Source of the DNA: Acidobacteriota bacterium
Lineage (GTDB): Bacteria; Acidobacteriota; Vicinamibacteria; Vicinamibacterales; UBA2999
Direction of reading: 5' to 3'
Length of the DNA stretch: 17,097 bases
NCBI GenBank assembly: GCA_947465645.1
Contig: CANIBQ010000102.1
Coordinates: forward strand, 1-17,097
This document shows positions 1-7,190 of the stretch, piece after piece. Numbering within the stretch: the stretch's first letter is position 1; each line of letters begins with the position of its first letter. Both the position numbers and the translations under genes were made by a program. The notes under the pieces are model-generated. The model was not told the origin of the DNA, did no database searches, and saw only the letters and a list, made by a program, of their open reading frames with translations.

Positions 1-478
1 GCACCTTGAAGAAGCCGACGGCCGCCATCACGAAGCCGGGCATGCAGAAGGCGCACTGGAAACCGGTCTCGTCTACGACGGCCTGCTGCACGGGGTGCAG
101 GGTGCCATCGGCGCCGGCCAGGCCTTCGATCGTCACGACCCGGCGTCCGCGAACGGTGTGCGTGAGCACGGAACACGAATAGTGCGGCACGTCATCCACG
201 AGTACCGTGCAGGCGCCGCACTCGGCGCGGTCGCACCCGAGCTTGGTGCCGGTGAGCCCAAGTTTGTAGCGCAGCGTCATCGCCAGCGTTTCCTGCTTCA
301 TCACGTCGACCCGCCGCGTCCGGCCGTTGATGTTCAGCGTGATCAGTCGCTCGACCGATCCTGGTGCTGACGTCTGGCCGAAGAGTGACGGGCTGCCGCG
401 AAACAAGTACGCACCCGACGAAGCCACGGCTCCGGCGGCGATCACACCCTTGATGAAATTGCGTCTGGACACAGACAT
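1..478 (-). CDS. Tat-exported (2Fe-2S) subunit of a molybdenum hydroxylase (partial)
   Basis: Small iron-sulfur subunit of the xanthine dehydrogenase / isoquinoline 1-oxidoreductase type, which passes electrons from the molybdenum subunit to an acceptor. About 159 residues are visible; the C-terminus lies beyond the left edge. The N-terminus MSVSRRNFIKG is a twin-arginine signal followed by an Ala/Gly-rich hydrophobic stretch. A plant-ferredoxin-like domain follows with the cluster I motif (CDRAECGACTVLVDDVPHYSC). The first half of cluster II (FQCAFCMPG) is present; the closing CxC would lie off the edge. The ATG at 478 puts the Tat motif at the proper place and sits about 20 bases behind a good promoter. 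The large subunit would be expected further left, but this cannot be seen. It is paralogous to the N-terminal part of the fused hydroxylase at 13250-16423. Confidence 0.93.
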   Translation of the reverse strand, partial: MSVSRRNFIKGVIAAGAVASSGAYLFRGSPSLFGQTSAPGSVERLITLNINGRTRRVDVMKQETLAMTLRYKLGLTGTKLGCDRAECGACTVLVDDVPHYSCSVLTHTVRGRRVVTIEGLAGADGTLHPVQQAVVDETGFQCAFCMPGFVMAAVGFFKV

Positions 479-499
479 GGCGTTGGTACCTTGGCGGGA

Positions 500-528
500 A
501 CTCTAAGCCCCGGCACCGCCGCTGTCAA
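500..528 (-). promoter_or_regulatory. Sigma70-type promoter for the 2Fe-2S subunit gene
   Basis: On the minus strand TTGACA (528-523) is followed after exactly 17 bases by TAGAGT (505-500). This is a full -35 match and a four-of-six -10 match. The predicted start falls near 493, about 15 bases before the ATG at 478, giving a short leader that contains only a weak AAGG ribosome site. Confidence 0.65.
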
Positions 529-544
529 CGCTTACTGGACGGTG

Positions 545-667
<123 letters not shown>

Positions 668-668
668 C

Positions 669-1109
669 TCAGGCCGCGACCGCGGCCTGCAGGTGCTCGT
701 AGGCCTGGCGCAGCCGGCGAAACAGCGCCGCAAGGCGCTCTTTCTGCTGCGGGCTGCTGCCGGGGTGACGGTCTGGGTGATATTCGCGGGCCAGCGCCCG
801 GAACGCGCTCCGCAGTTCGGCCATCGTCAGATCCGGCTCGAGCCTCGCGCCCAATCCCACCAGGTAGTCGAGCGCGCGCTGCTCGTGCGGCAGGAACGTG
901 CGCCGCGGACGTGGCTGCGGACGCGGCGCCTGCCAGCGCCTGGGGTTGGCCTGAGGAGGAACAGCCGACGTCAGGTCGGGATAATTGAGGAAGAAGCCGA
1001 GCGACGGTGGCGCCACGAACCCGACGCGCGCGGGTTCAGGGACGTCCGCGACCGGGCACGCTTCGAGCCGTTCCTGGAGAACCTGGCTGAAGTCGATTCC
1101 GCGTCGCAT
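669..1109 (-). CDS. J-domain (DnaJ-like) protein
   Basis: A 146-residue protein with a C-terminal J domain (about residues 78-143) containing the HPD tripeptide at 111-113, flanked by helix II (FRALAREYHPD) and a basic, Gln/Arg-rich helix III. J domains stimulate the ATPase of Hsp70 (DnaK). The first 75 residues are not a known co-chaperone region: a short conserved-looking block (IDFSQVLQERLEAC, then PPSLGFF) leads to a Pro/Arg-rich linker. There is no Gly/Phe region, zinc finger or membrane segment, so this is a class III type J protein, likely cytoplasmic. The ATG at 1109 is preceded by GAGGGT only two bases upstream, a tight ribosome site. The gene is divergent from the cupin gene (80 bases between starts). 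A copy of its first residues lies at 1623-1706. Confidence 0.85.
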   Translation of the reverse strand: MRRGIDFSQVLQERLEACPVADVPEPARVGFVAPPSLGFFLNYPDLTSAVPPQANPRRWQAPRPQPRPRRTFLPHEQRALDYLVGLGARLEPDLTMAELRSAFRALAREYHPDRHPGSSPQQKERLAALFRRLRQAYEHLQAAVAA

Positions 1110-1189
1110 ACCCTCGGAATCGGCATGACGAGGACGGTGTTGAATCCGGGTGCGCAGACCTGCCGTACACTCGGGTCGGAGGATCCTTC

Positions 1190-1567
1190 ATGCGCACGAT
1201 GTTGATACCTGCTTTCCTGCTACTCGCCTCTCTTGCCGGGTCGTCGCAGACGGTGACGCCGGCGCTGCCTCTCGGATCAGGACGACCAGAGGTCCCCGGG
1301 ATCACCCGCACCACGCTGAAGGACGACGCGAAGATGACGGTGACGCGGGTGCACTTCGCACCCGGGGCCAGCGAACCGGTACACACGCATCCTTATGACA
1401 TCGTCCTCGTGCCGGTCCTCTCCGGACCAGTGGACTGGACCGTCGCCGGCAGGCGCGTCACGCAGCTCGACGCTGGTGATGTGCAGTTCGTGGCGCGAGA
1501 TGTCGCTCATCAGTTGAGAAACACCGGACAAGGGCCTTTCGAATTGATCGCCATCGCCACCAAGTGA
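1190..1567 (+). CDS. Secreted cupin-domain protein
   Basis: A 125-residue protein with a Sec signal (MRTMLIPAFLLLASLAGSSQ) and a single small beta-barrel cupin domain. The metal-binding cupin motif 1 is visible as PGASEPVHTHPYDIVLVPVLSGP, giving His ligands and a downstream acidic position replaced by Asp-Ile. Motif 2 is recognisable around GDVQFVARDVAHQLRNTG, with a His late in the domain. Such stand-alone cupins bind a metal or small ligand; many are uncharacterised and no reaction can be assigned. The ATG at 1190 has a good GGAGG ribosome site eight bases upstream. It is isolated and divergent from the J-domain gene, and is bracketed by that gene and a fragment copy of the J-protein N-terminus. 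Confidence 0.85.
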   Translation: MRTMLIPAFLLLASLAGSSQTVTPALPLGSGRPEVPGITRTTLKDDAKMTVTRVHFAPGASEPVHTHPYDIVLVPVLSGPVDWTVAGRRVTQLDAGDVQFVARDVAHQLRNTGQGPFELIAIATK

Positions 1568-1622
1568 CATGACGTCTGGCGCGCGGCGGAGCCACGAGCT
1601 TCACCGCAGGCCTTGCGGCGGT

Positions 1623-1706
1623 ATCGAAATGGAAGAAACCGAGTGGAGGCGCGCAGCCGTTCAGCTTTTCCTGTAGAACGTCGGTGAATTCGACTGGACG
1701 GTGCAC
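1623..1706 (-). pseudogene. Fragment copy of the J-protein N-terminus
   Basis: Starting at a GTG at 1706, this frame reads MHRPVEFTDVLQEKLNGC and then PPLGFF. The J-domain protein reads MRRGIDFSQVLQERLEAC and then PPSLGFF. The match covers about 20 residues and restarts at the LGFF block, with a 15-residue stretch of the full gene missing. After that the frame runs on antisense to the cupin gene with no J domain or HPD motif. Both copies face the same way, about 600 bases apart, with the cupin gene between. The simplest reading is a truncated duplicate; a short functional peptide is possible but less likely. Nothing else is seen in 1568-1741. Confidence 0.5.
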
Positions 1707-1741
1707 ATCCTTTCTATCGGCACGGCCGACGAAAGGTTGAA

Positions 1742-3184
1742 TCAGCGGCCGGCGGCCTGGACGACGGTCGCGTAGCGGTCGACGCCGCCGTGGACGTGTG
1801 CGACCTTCTGCACATCGAGCTTCAGCCGCGTCACGTTGTCCACGAGGTTGACGGTGTACGGGCTCGGGGCCGGCAGTGGTGCGGCGCCGGGGCGCGGGGC
1901 GAACGCGTCGGCCTGGATCAGCATCTTCTCCGACGGGACGTACGCCACCAGCAGGCCTTCGGCGTGGGGATTGCCTTTCAGGAGATGCAGCTCCAGCGTC
2001 ATGGTGCCGTCGGTGATGACGCGCGTGTCCTTGACGGTCTCGATCGCCGGCGCCCGCGGGTTGCGCGCGAGGTGGTCGGGATTGATCGTGTGCGGCGCCT
2101 TGAAGACCACCTGCTCGTAATACCGCTTGTGCGATTCATGCGTGATGATCGGCACGCCCTCGGCCGCGTACGCGCGGATGCCGCCCGAGTGGTCCGCATG
2201 ATGGTGCGTGTTGACCAGGTACTTCACCGGCTTGTTCGGCAGCAGCCGCTTCGCTTCGGCCAGCGTCGCCAGCGTGCGTTCGTCGCTGCTGGGGCCCTCG
2301 ATGATGACCGAGTAATCCCTGAACTCGACGAGGGTGCTCTGGGGCGAGCCGAAGTTGAGAAACCAGATGCCTTCGCCGATCTTCTCTGCCTGGATCCGGA
2401 TGGGCGGCGGAGGCGCCGGCGCGGGTAGCGGCGCCTTCCCGATCTCCATGGCCGCCGCGCTGTTCGGCGTGACTGCGGCGACCGTGATGTCGAGGATGGG
2501 AAACCCGCCCTGCCGCATCACGAGACGCGACGGAAATTTCACGCCGCCGAAATCCTTGTAGTCCGAGTAGATCCCTTCGAACAGCGTGTCGCCGGTGAAG
2601 CTGACGTCGAGCGTCGTCTCGACGCGCTCGACGAGATTCTGCTCGTTCAACGTGCCGGTCACGGTGTATTTGTTGAAAGCGGTGAACGACACGGCCTTTC
2701 TGCCCCGCGCCGTGGACGCCTTCGCCGTCGCCGCGTTCGCGGCGGCGCCCTTCAGGAACCCGTGCGGCGTCAACCAGAGAGCGATCGCCCCCACCTCGGT
2801 GCGTCCGTCCACGTTCGTGTTCTGGATGACGTCGCCCGGGATCGGCCGGATGCCGCCCTGGCCGGTCGCCGGATTGAACCCGCCGGCTCCCCCGCCGCGC
2901 GGCGGTCTCATGTCGTCGATGCGAACCAGTTCCTGCCGCATCGCGGGCACGGTGTAGTTCAGCAACGCGGTGTATTTCGTGACCGTAAAGCGCGGCCACG
3001 GACCGCCGGTGATCTCCGACTGGCCGGTCGGATTCACCGAGCCGGTGCCCGAGTACTGAAGCGACTGGAGCGTGGAAGCGCCCATGGCCTTCGACGCAGT
3101 CTCGATCACCGCTATGGCGTCTTGTCCAGCCACGCTGGCAGAGAGGAGCGCGGCGATGACGAGGATCAATATGTTTCTTGGCAT
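1742..3184 (-). CDS. Secreted MBL-fold metallo-hydrolase with N-terminal LolA-like domain
   Basis: About 480 residues. The chosen start is the ATG at 3184, because MPRNILILVIAALLSASVAGQ is a clean Sec signal; a longer frame upstream only translates the repeat array. Residues about 24-270 form a beta-rich domain that begins AVIETASKAMG and ends YSDYKDFGGVKFPSRL, resembling LolA-like lipoprotein-sorting folds. A Pro-rich linker leads to an MBL domain with an intact dinuclear zinc site: THHHADHSGG near residue 325, His in GNPHAEG, Asp in QADAF and His in HVHGG. The family hydrolyses varied esters, lactams and phosphoesters, so the substrate is unknown. The gene lies 91 bases downstream of doxX. 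No Shine-Dalgarno sequence precedes the ATG; instead a hairpin-forming repeat begins seven bases upstream. Confidence 0.9.
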   Translation of the reverse strand: MPRNILILVIAALLSASVAGQDAIAVIETASKAMGASTLQSLQYSGTGSVNPTGQSEITGGPWPRFTVTKYTALLNYTVPAMRQELVRIDDMRPPRGGGAGGFNPATGQGGIRPIPGDVIQNTNVDGRTEVGAIALWLTPHGFLKGAAANAATAKASTARGRKAVSFTAFNKYTVTGTLNEQNLVERVETTLDVSFTGDTLFEGIYSDYKDFGGVKFPSRLVMRQGGFPILDITVAAVTPNSAAAMEIGKAPLPAPAPPPPIRIQAEKIGEGIWFLNFGSPQSTLVEFRDYSVIIEGPSSDERTLATLAEAKRLLPNKPVKYLVNTHHHADHSGGIRAYAAEGVPIITHESHKRYYEQVVFKAPHTINPDHLARNPRAPAIETVKDTRVITDGTMTLELHLLKGNPHAEGLLVAYVPSEKMLIQADAFAPRPGAAPLPAPSPYTVNLVDNVTRLKLDVQKVAHVHGGVDRYATVVQAAGR

Positions 3185-3190
3185 GACAAA

Positions 3191-3262
3191 GGTGCGACGG
3201 TGCGATAGGGCGAAGGTGCGACGGCCCGGAGGTCCAGGCGCACCGTCGCACCATCGCACCGT
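3191..3262. repeat. Inverted GGTGCGA repeat array next to the MBL start codon
   Basis: Three copies of GGTGCGA lie in 3191-3224, and three reverse-complement copies (TCGCACC type) lie in 3238-3262. The arm GGTGCGACGGTGCG (3191-3204) pairs perfectly with 3239-3252 over 14 bases. Two alternative 10-base stems compete with it (3215-3224 with 3243-3252, and 3197-3206 with 3253-3262). It lies in the doxX-MBL intergenic space and would be transcribed on the mRNA leader of the MBL gene. Confidence 0.8.
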
Positions 3263-3275
3263 GTTCTTATACGGA

Positions 3276-3728
3276 CTAATGACGGGCGGCGTCGATCGTC
3301 TTGGCCGTTCCCTCGAGTCCGAGCTTGCGGTCGAGGCTGGCCTTGCCGGCGCCGAGCACGGCGAGGGCGACCAGACCCGCCCCCGCGTCGATCGGATGCG
3401 CCCGGCCGCCGCGCAGGCTGCCGGTATTCACCACGTTCTGCGCCGCGGCGACGACCAGGATGCTGGTCAGAAACAGCGCCGTCGGGCGCACGAAGAGACC
3501 AACGATCAGCAGAATCCCCCCGATCAATTCGCCGAAGCAGGCGAGCGCACCCCAGAAGGTCGGCGCAAAGGTGATCCCGAACGCCGCCATGGCCTTCCCG
3601 GTCCCAGCCCACCCTTCAGGCCCTTCCAGCACCTTGGGCAGGCCGTGGGCCAACACCATCGTTGTTCCCAATCCGAGGCGAAGAATCAGAGAGGCAGAGT
3701 CGGCGTACTTGCCAAGCGACTTGAACAT
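3276..3728 (-). CDS. DoxX family membrane protein
   Basis: A 150-residue integral membrane protein with four predicted hydrophobic helices (around ASLILRLGLGTTMVLAHG, FGITFAPTFWGALACFGELIGGILLIVGLFV, TALFLTSILVVAAAQNVV and AGAGLVALAVLGAGK). The pattern of GLPKVL followed by ACFGELIGGILLIVGLFVRP is typical of the DoxX / SURF4-like family, found with quinone- or thiosulfate-linked redox proteins and in many unassigned contexts. The ATG at 3728 is preferred over a GTG two codons upstream, because the upstream GAGGTG then serves as ribosome site. It has its own promoter at 3774-3802 and is followed by the secreted MBL gene. Confidence 0.9.
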   Translation of the reverse strand: MFKSLGKYADSASLILRLGLGTTMVLAHGLPKVLEGPEGWAGTGKAMAAFGITFAPTFWGALACFGELIGGILLIVGLFVRPTALFLTSILVVAAAQNVVNTGSLRGGRAHPIDAGAGLVALAVLGAGKASLDRKLGLEGTAKTIDAARH

Positions 3729-3773
3729 ATTCACCTCGTTCGGGCTGATGTGGGATTACTGAAGACGGAGCAC

Positions 3774-3802
3774 ACGATACGCAGACGCTCCGCGCCGGTC
3801 AA
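3774..3802 (-). promoter_or_regulatory. Sigma70-type promoter for doxX and the MBL gene
   Basis: On the minus strand TTGACC (3802-3797) is followed after exactly 17 bases by TATCGT (3779-3774). It sits in the 77-base gap after the stop codon of the 3806-4546 gene. It gives a leader of about 40 bases before the doxX ATG, so doxX and the MBL gene can be transcribed apart from the upstream genes. Confidence 0.6.
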
Positions 3803-3805
3803 GGC

Positions 3806-4546
3806 TTACTTCGCCGAGCAGGGCTCCGGCTTGAACGCGGCGCCGGCGCCGAGTTTCTTGAAATGCGTGCTCTGGACGAACGGCTCGCGAAGGTTTTCAG
3901 GATCCTTGACCTCGGACACGATCGTCAGCCAGACGTCGCCGTTGGGGGCCGTCATGCGGTGGTAGTACTCGGTCAGCGTCGTGTTCGCGCTGTAGGGGAC
4001 GCCGTTCTTGCGCAGGTATCCGTCGCGCAGGCGGTTGGTCTCGATCTTCAGGTCGCCGGTTCGCGGCGGGTTCAATGTGTATTGCCACTGCGCCTGCGAA
4101 TGACCCTGCCACGACGGCTCGGCGGGCGGTGGCGCCGGATTGAAGTGCAGTAAGCGGGTCTGGTGGCCCGCCTCGAGCTCGATCTTCAGCGTCTGATCGT
4201 CCTGCCAGGTGATCCGCAGGCGCCCGGGCTGACGCATGACGCCGGGAGCGCCGTAGGCCTTGCACTGCGCCTTGGCCGCCTCGTCCTTCGCCGGATCCCA
4301 GGAGTCGGCAATCGTGCGCGCCGCGGGGGTCATCGGCACCCGCGTGTAGTCACCCTTCCTCGGGGTCACCATCCGCAGCGCCCAGTCTTCACTGATCACG
4401 GACACCCACGTGCCGGTGATGTCGATCGCGGCATCAGCTCTGGGCGTCGGCGGCGGGCCCTGGGCTCGTCCACCGCGCTGCGCGCCGACGGAAGCCACCG
4501 CGGCCAGCAGGAGCGCCGCGATGAGGACTGGCTCGCCCACACGCAT
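3806..4546 (-). CDS. Secreted protein of unknown family (divergent member of the window's five-protein family)
   Basis: A 246-residue protein with a Sec signal (MRVGEPVLIAALLLAAVASVGAQ) and a low-complexity QRGGRAQGPPPTPR linker. The mature part opens with DITGTWVSV and is beta-rich. It shows the layout shared by the proteins at 6052-6930, 10664-11605, 11627-12457 and 12454-13227: an early GxW, a mid-protein Cys-Pro region (here CKAYGAPGVMRQPG), a strand with a charged turn and Leu-Lys-Ile (GDLKIETNRL), then TEYYHR and a late DPENLREPF block. This member is the most divergent; it lacks the IYMDGR motif and has C-terminal Cys. No catalytic motif is recognised; a ligand-binding lipocalin-like barrel is only a guess. 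The start codon follows directly after the TAG of the DUF6152 gene, so translation is probably coupled. Confidence 0.8.
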   Translation of the reverse strand: MRVGEPVLIAALLLAAVASVGAQRGGRAQGPPPTPRADAAIDITGTWVSVISEDWALRMVTPRKGDYTRVPMTPAARTIADSWDPAKDEAAKAQCKAYGAPGVMRQPGRLRITWQDDQTLKIELEAGHQTRLLHFNPAPPPAEPSWQGHSQAQWQYTLNPPRTGDLKIETNRLRDGYLRKNGVPYSANTTLTEYYHRMTAPNGDVWLTIVSEVKDPENLREPFVQSTHFKKLGAGAAFKPEPCSAK

Positions 4547-4945
4547 CTAATCGACGACCTCGCCCGGCCGCGTGCCCCATCCGAATCCGTCGGAGGCGCG
4601 CCTCAGCGTCACCATGTGCAGCTTGTGGTCGTCTGGCGTGCGCGAGGGATGCGCGGTGATGGTCACGACATCGCCGTACTTCAGCGTCGTCCTGGTCAGG
4701 CCCTGCAGCGTCAACTGGCCAGCGCCGCCCCACTCGATCGACCACCGCTGCACCACGCCCGTGTCATCCGGCGCCTCCACGTGCACGAAGGTGTGCGGGT
4801 TGCGGAACTGGAACTGCACCAGCGTCCCTTCGATCTTCACCGTCTTGCCGCCGTCGTACTGGGCAGCCTGCGAGTGGTGCGCAAATGCGGTCACGCCGTG
4901 CAGGCACGCACCCGCCAGGACAAGAATCGCCAATCGACCTGCCAT
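4547..4945 (-). CDS. DUF6152 family secreted protein
   Basis: A 132-residue protein with a Sec signal (MAGRLAILVLAGACLHGVTAFA) and mature N-terminus HHSQAAQYD. The whole mature part matches the DUF6152 pattern: HHS.A.YD, a K-V-x-I-E-G-T strand, the F-R-NPHTFVHVE block, W-x-IEW, then LKYGDVVTITAHPSR. The family is a small OB-like beta-barrel of unknown function found in exported form in Acidobacteriota and Proteobacteria. The ATG at 4945 has a strong AGGAGGAA ribosome site six bases upstream; longer in-frame starts add only antisense-like Arg-rich sequence. It lies 25 bases after the zinc-site-variant MBL gene and ends in TAG immediately before the next ATG. Confidence 0.88.
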   Translation of the reverse strand: MAGRLAILVLAGACLHGVTAFAHHSQAAQYDGGKTVKIEGTLVQFQFRNPHTFVHVEAPDDTGVVQRWSIEWGGAGQLTLQGLTRTTLKYGDVVTITAHPSRTPDDHKLHMVTLRRASDGFGWGTRPGEVVD

Positions 4946-4970
4946 GAAATTCCTCCTGAGCACTCTGGTC

Positions 4971-6032
4971 TTACCTGGCGCCGGTCGTCTGGTACACGGC
5001 GTCGATGAACGCGTCTGGCGAACCGTAGATACCGTCGAAATCGAGTGTCGGCCTGGCGGCCTTGACCTGCGCCAGCGTCTGGCCATCTTTCTTCATGTCC
5101 TCTATGCGATCGCGGACGACCTCGACCATGTTGCGGTAGATCGCGACGTCGGCCGTGTCGCCGAGGCGGCCGTGGCCGCCGACGATCATCGTGCCTCCCT
5201 GGTGGCGGTACTCGGGGAACGCGATCTCGATCACCTTGTTCATCCCGCCGATGAGGCCGTTGACCGTGCCGCCCCTGGCGACGTCGATGTTCGGATACCG
5301 GCCCGGCGTGTACACATCACCCGCGCTGATCACGTCCGAGAAGCGGAAGTGCACGATGCTGTCGGCGTCGGTGTTGGCGGCGGGCACGTGATACATCTGG
5401 ATGCCTTCACCGTTGATGTACTGACTCATCTTGTACGAGGGAATGTAGTACGTCTCCGTCGGCCACGCCCCTTCGGGATACTTGCCGAGGGTCATTCGCT
5501 TCAGCATGTTCTCGTGGCCGATCACCGTCGCGGTCGGGCGCTCGCCCACCAGGCGCCCCGCTTCGCCGCCATTGTAGGTCGTGCCCCTGGCGGCGATCTT
5601 GACGGTTCCGCCGTTGTGATCGGTGTCAACGGTCGTCTGGAGAATCCACCGAACCGGCTTGAGCGGCTTCGGCGACGCGATCACCGCGTTGTACGACGGC
5701 CCGGCCCAGCCAAAAGGCAGGAACGGCCCGAGGCTTCCGGCCGGATAGCAGTTGGGGCCTACGCAGGTCGTCATCGGCGCCGGCGCACCGGTGACCATGC
5801 GGCCGATCTCCATCACCTTGTCGTACACCTTGTCCGCCATCGCCGCGGAACCCGTATCCACGAGAAGGATGCCGTCGACACCCGCCGACACGGTGACGTT
5901 GCTGCCGCCGCCGACGATCATGAACACGTTGCCGCGGATCGGCATGACGTGGAGCTCGGCGGCGCCCTGCGCGAGGGTCAGCGCGCTCGCGACCGCCACC
6001 ATCGCCACAACTGAACACGTTGGTCGCGTCAT
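4971..6032 (-). CDS. Secreted MBL-fold protein with altered zinc site
   Basis: A 353-residue protein with a Sec signal (MTRPTCSVVAMVAVASALTLAQG). The MBL fold is clear: NVFMIVGGGSNVTVSAGVDGILLVDTG, then TTVDTDHNGG (133-142), HVPAANTDADSIVHF (215-229), SAGDVY (236-241) and VGGHG (284-288). Against the family pattern THxHxDHxGG, the first two His are Thr134 and Asp136, and the His expected before TDAD is Asn220. The zinc-1 ligands are therefore missing, while the zinc-2 set (Asp138, His139, Asp239, His287) is kept. An extra loop at about residues 82-115 contains two Cys (CVGPNC). It may be a mono-zinc enzyme or a binding protein. It sits 19 bases downstream of the 6052-6930 gene with a GGAG ribosome site. 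Confidence 0.87.
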   Translation of the reverse strand: MTRPTCSVVAMVAVASALTLAQGAAELHVMPIRGNVFMIVGGGSNVTVSAGVDGILLVDTGSAAMADKVYDKVMEIGRMVTGAPAPMTTCVGPNCYPAGSLGPFLPFGWAGPSYNAVIASPKPLKPVRWILQTTVDTDHNGGTVKIAARGTTYNGGEAGRLVGERPTATVIGHENMLKRMTLGKYPEGAWPTETYYIPSYKMSQYINGEGIQMYHVPAANTDADSIVHFRFSDVISAGDVYTPGRYPNIDVARGGTVNGLIGGMNKVIEIAFPEYRHQGGTMIVGGHGRLGDTADVAIYRNMVEVVRDRIEDMKKDGQTLAQVKAARPTLDFDGIYGSPDAFIDAVYQTTGAR

Positions 6033-6051
6033 GGATGACTCCGGATGCGCG

Positions 6052-6930
6052 TCAATTCGACGCCGCCGGCACGGGCAACGTCTTCAGCTTCTCGCGATAC
6101 TCGGGATACATCGTCGCCGCGCCTCCCTTGATCGCCTCGACGGGCAACCCCTGCTTCCTGGCGGCATCGAGAATGTAGGGATTCTTGCCGGGCAGGAAAT
6201 GCGGGAAGCCTTCCTGGACGTTCTCGACGCCAACCGTGCACGGAAACAGCGGCAGCTCCTGGTGCACGTTGCGCCGATAGCTGAGCGACTGCAGGTGCGG
6301 TTCCTCCATGTAGGCCGGATCGTCCAGGTAGGTGGTCACCGTCATGATGTCGCCGTCCAGGGTGAGGAATTCGGTCACCTTGGATTTTTCACTGAAGAGA
6401 GCCGTGTTGGCGCGGATGTAGCTCTCTTTCAGGTGGGTCGTGGTGATGACCAGGGTATTCCCGTCGAACCTGGCGGTGGAGAAACCAGCCCAGGTGTGGG
6501 GCGCCCATTCCGGAGGATGCGGGCGGCCGTCCATGTAGATCGGACGATCGGCCGCCCTGAAAAACTGGACGTGATACGCCACCAGGTCGCGGGAGATCGG
6601 ATCGTTTTCCTTCGTGATGCGCAGACCGCCGCCGTAGAACCAGTTGTAGACACCGGGATGCGGCCGGCAGACGAACTCGGGGATCGACCAGTCCGAGATG
6701 TCGCCGGTGTCGGCGCGCATGCGGCCCGCCGCGTTGAACGGCAGTCCCGCGTAGTCGTAGAGATCCGCAGTGAAGCCGATCTCGTGGGGGATCTCCGTCC
6801 ACTCGCCGCTGAAGTCGGTGGTCTGGATCGACGTGTTGAACGAGGCCTGCCCAAACGCATGTCCGGCGAGCGCCACCGTGATCAGCACACAGCTAACGGC
6901 TACGGTCGCGACGCGACTGACGCAACGCAT
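6052..6930 (-). CDS. Secreted protein of unknown family, operon leader
   Basis: A 292-residue protein with a Sec signal (MRCVSRVATVAVSCVLITVALAGHAFG). The start at 6930 is chosen because it begins the signal and has GGGGGG three bases upstream. The mature part opens DFSGEWTEI and contains PEFVCRPHP, RPIYMDGRPHP, WAGFSTARFDGNTLVITTTHL, KVTEFLTL and DDPAYMEEP. These blocks appear in the same order in the three tandem proteins at 10664-13227, so this is one family; I do not recognise a named domain or active site. It also has an extended C-terminal tail after the shared core (CTVGVENVQEGFPHFLPGKNP). It is the first gene after a promoter with an operator-like palindrome, and is followed by MBL, DUF6152 and another family member. 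Confidence 0.83.
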   Translation of the reverse strand: MRCVSRVATVAVSCVLITVALAGHAFGQASFNTSIQTTDFSGEWTEIPHEIGFTADLYDYAGLPFNAAGRMRADTGDISDWSIPEFVCRPHPGVYNWFYGGGLRITKENDPISRDLVAYHVQFFRAADRPIYMDGRPHPPEWAPHTWAGFSTARFDGNTLVITTTHLKESYIRANTALFSEKSKVTEFLTLDGDIMTVTTYLDDPAYMEEPHLQSLSYRRNVHQELPLFPCTVGVENVQEGFPHFLPGKNPYILDAARKQGLPVEAIKGGAATMYPEYREKLKTLPVPAASN

Positions 6931-6968
6931 GTGCCCCCCAGGCGAGAGTGCGAAAGTGTTCGGCGCGT

Positions 6969-6982
6969 TGAGGTTAACCTCA
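6969..6982. promoter_or_regulatory. 14-base perfect palindrome (putative operator)
   Basis: TGAGGTTAACCTCA is a perfect palindrome. It lies over the -10 element of the promoter at 6971-6999, where a bound repressor would block RNA polymerase. The regulator is not encoded in this window. Confidence 0.55.
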
Positions 6983-6999
6983 CCCACCCGACCCGTCAA
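6971..6999 (-). promoter_or_regulatory. Promoter of the 6930-3806 gene cluster
   Basis: On the minus strand TTGACG (6999-6994) is followed after exactly 17 bases by TAACCT (6976-6971). The -10 is weak (T, A and final T match), which suits a regulated promoter. The predicted start near 6964 gives a leader of about 35 bases. The rest of the 260-base divergent region up to 7190 shows no clear promoter for the plus-strand gene. Confidence 0.5.
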
Positions 7000-7190
7000 G
7001 GCGCGACCTGGGGTCCGCGTATCAACAGGACCGGAGGGCGCCGCTCACACCCCGCCGTTTCCCACCTGCACATACTGCGACAAAGCCCCGGAGGCTGCGA
7101 AAAAAGCACGGACGGTTTGATAAGCTTCGTTGCTACCGGGCACTACCGGCGAGGCCACAGGGTGGCCCGGATGATTTCATCGGAGGCAGC

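Noticed and set aside
1140..1171. Promoter for the cupin gene (TTGAAT with TACACT)
   Set aside because: The spacing is 20 bases, too long for a normal sigma70 promoter, so it is not listed as a feature.
3185..3259. Longer start for the MBL gene at 3259
   Set aside because: The extra 25 residues translate the repeat array and push the signal peptide inward; the ATG at 3184 starts a clean signal.
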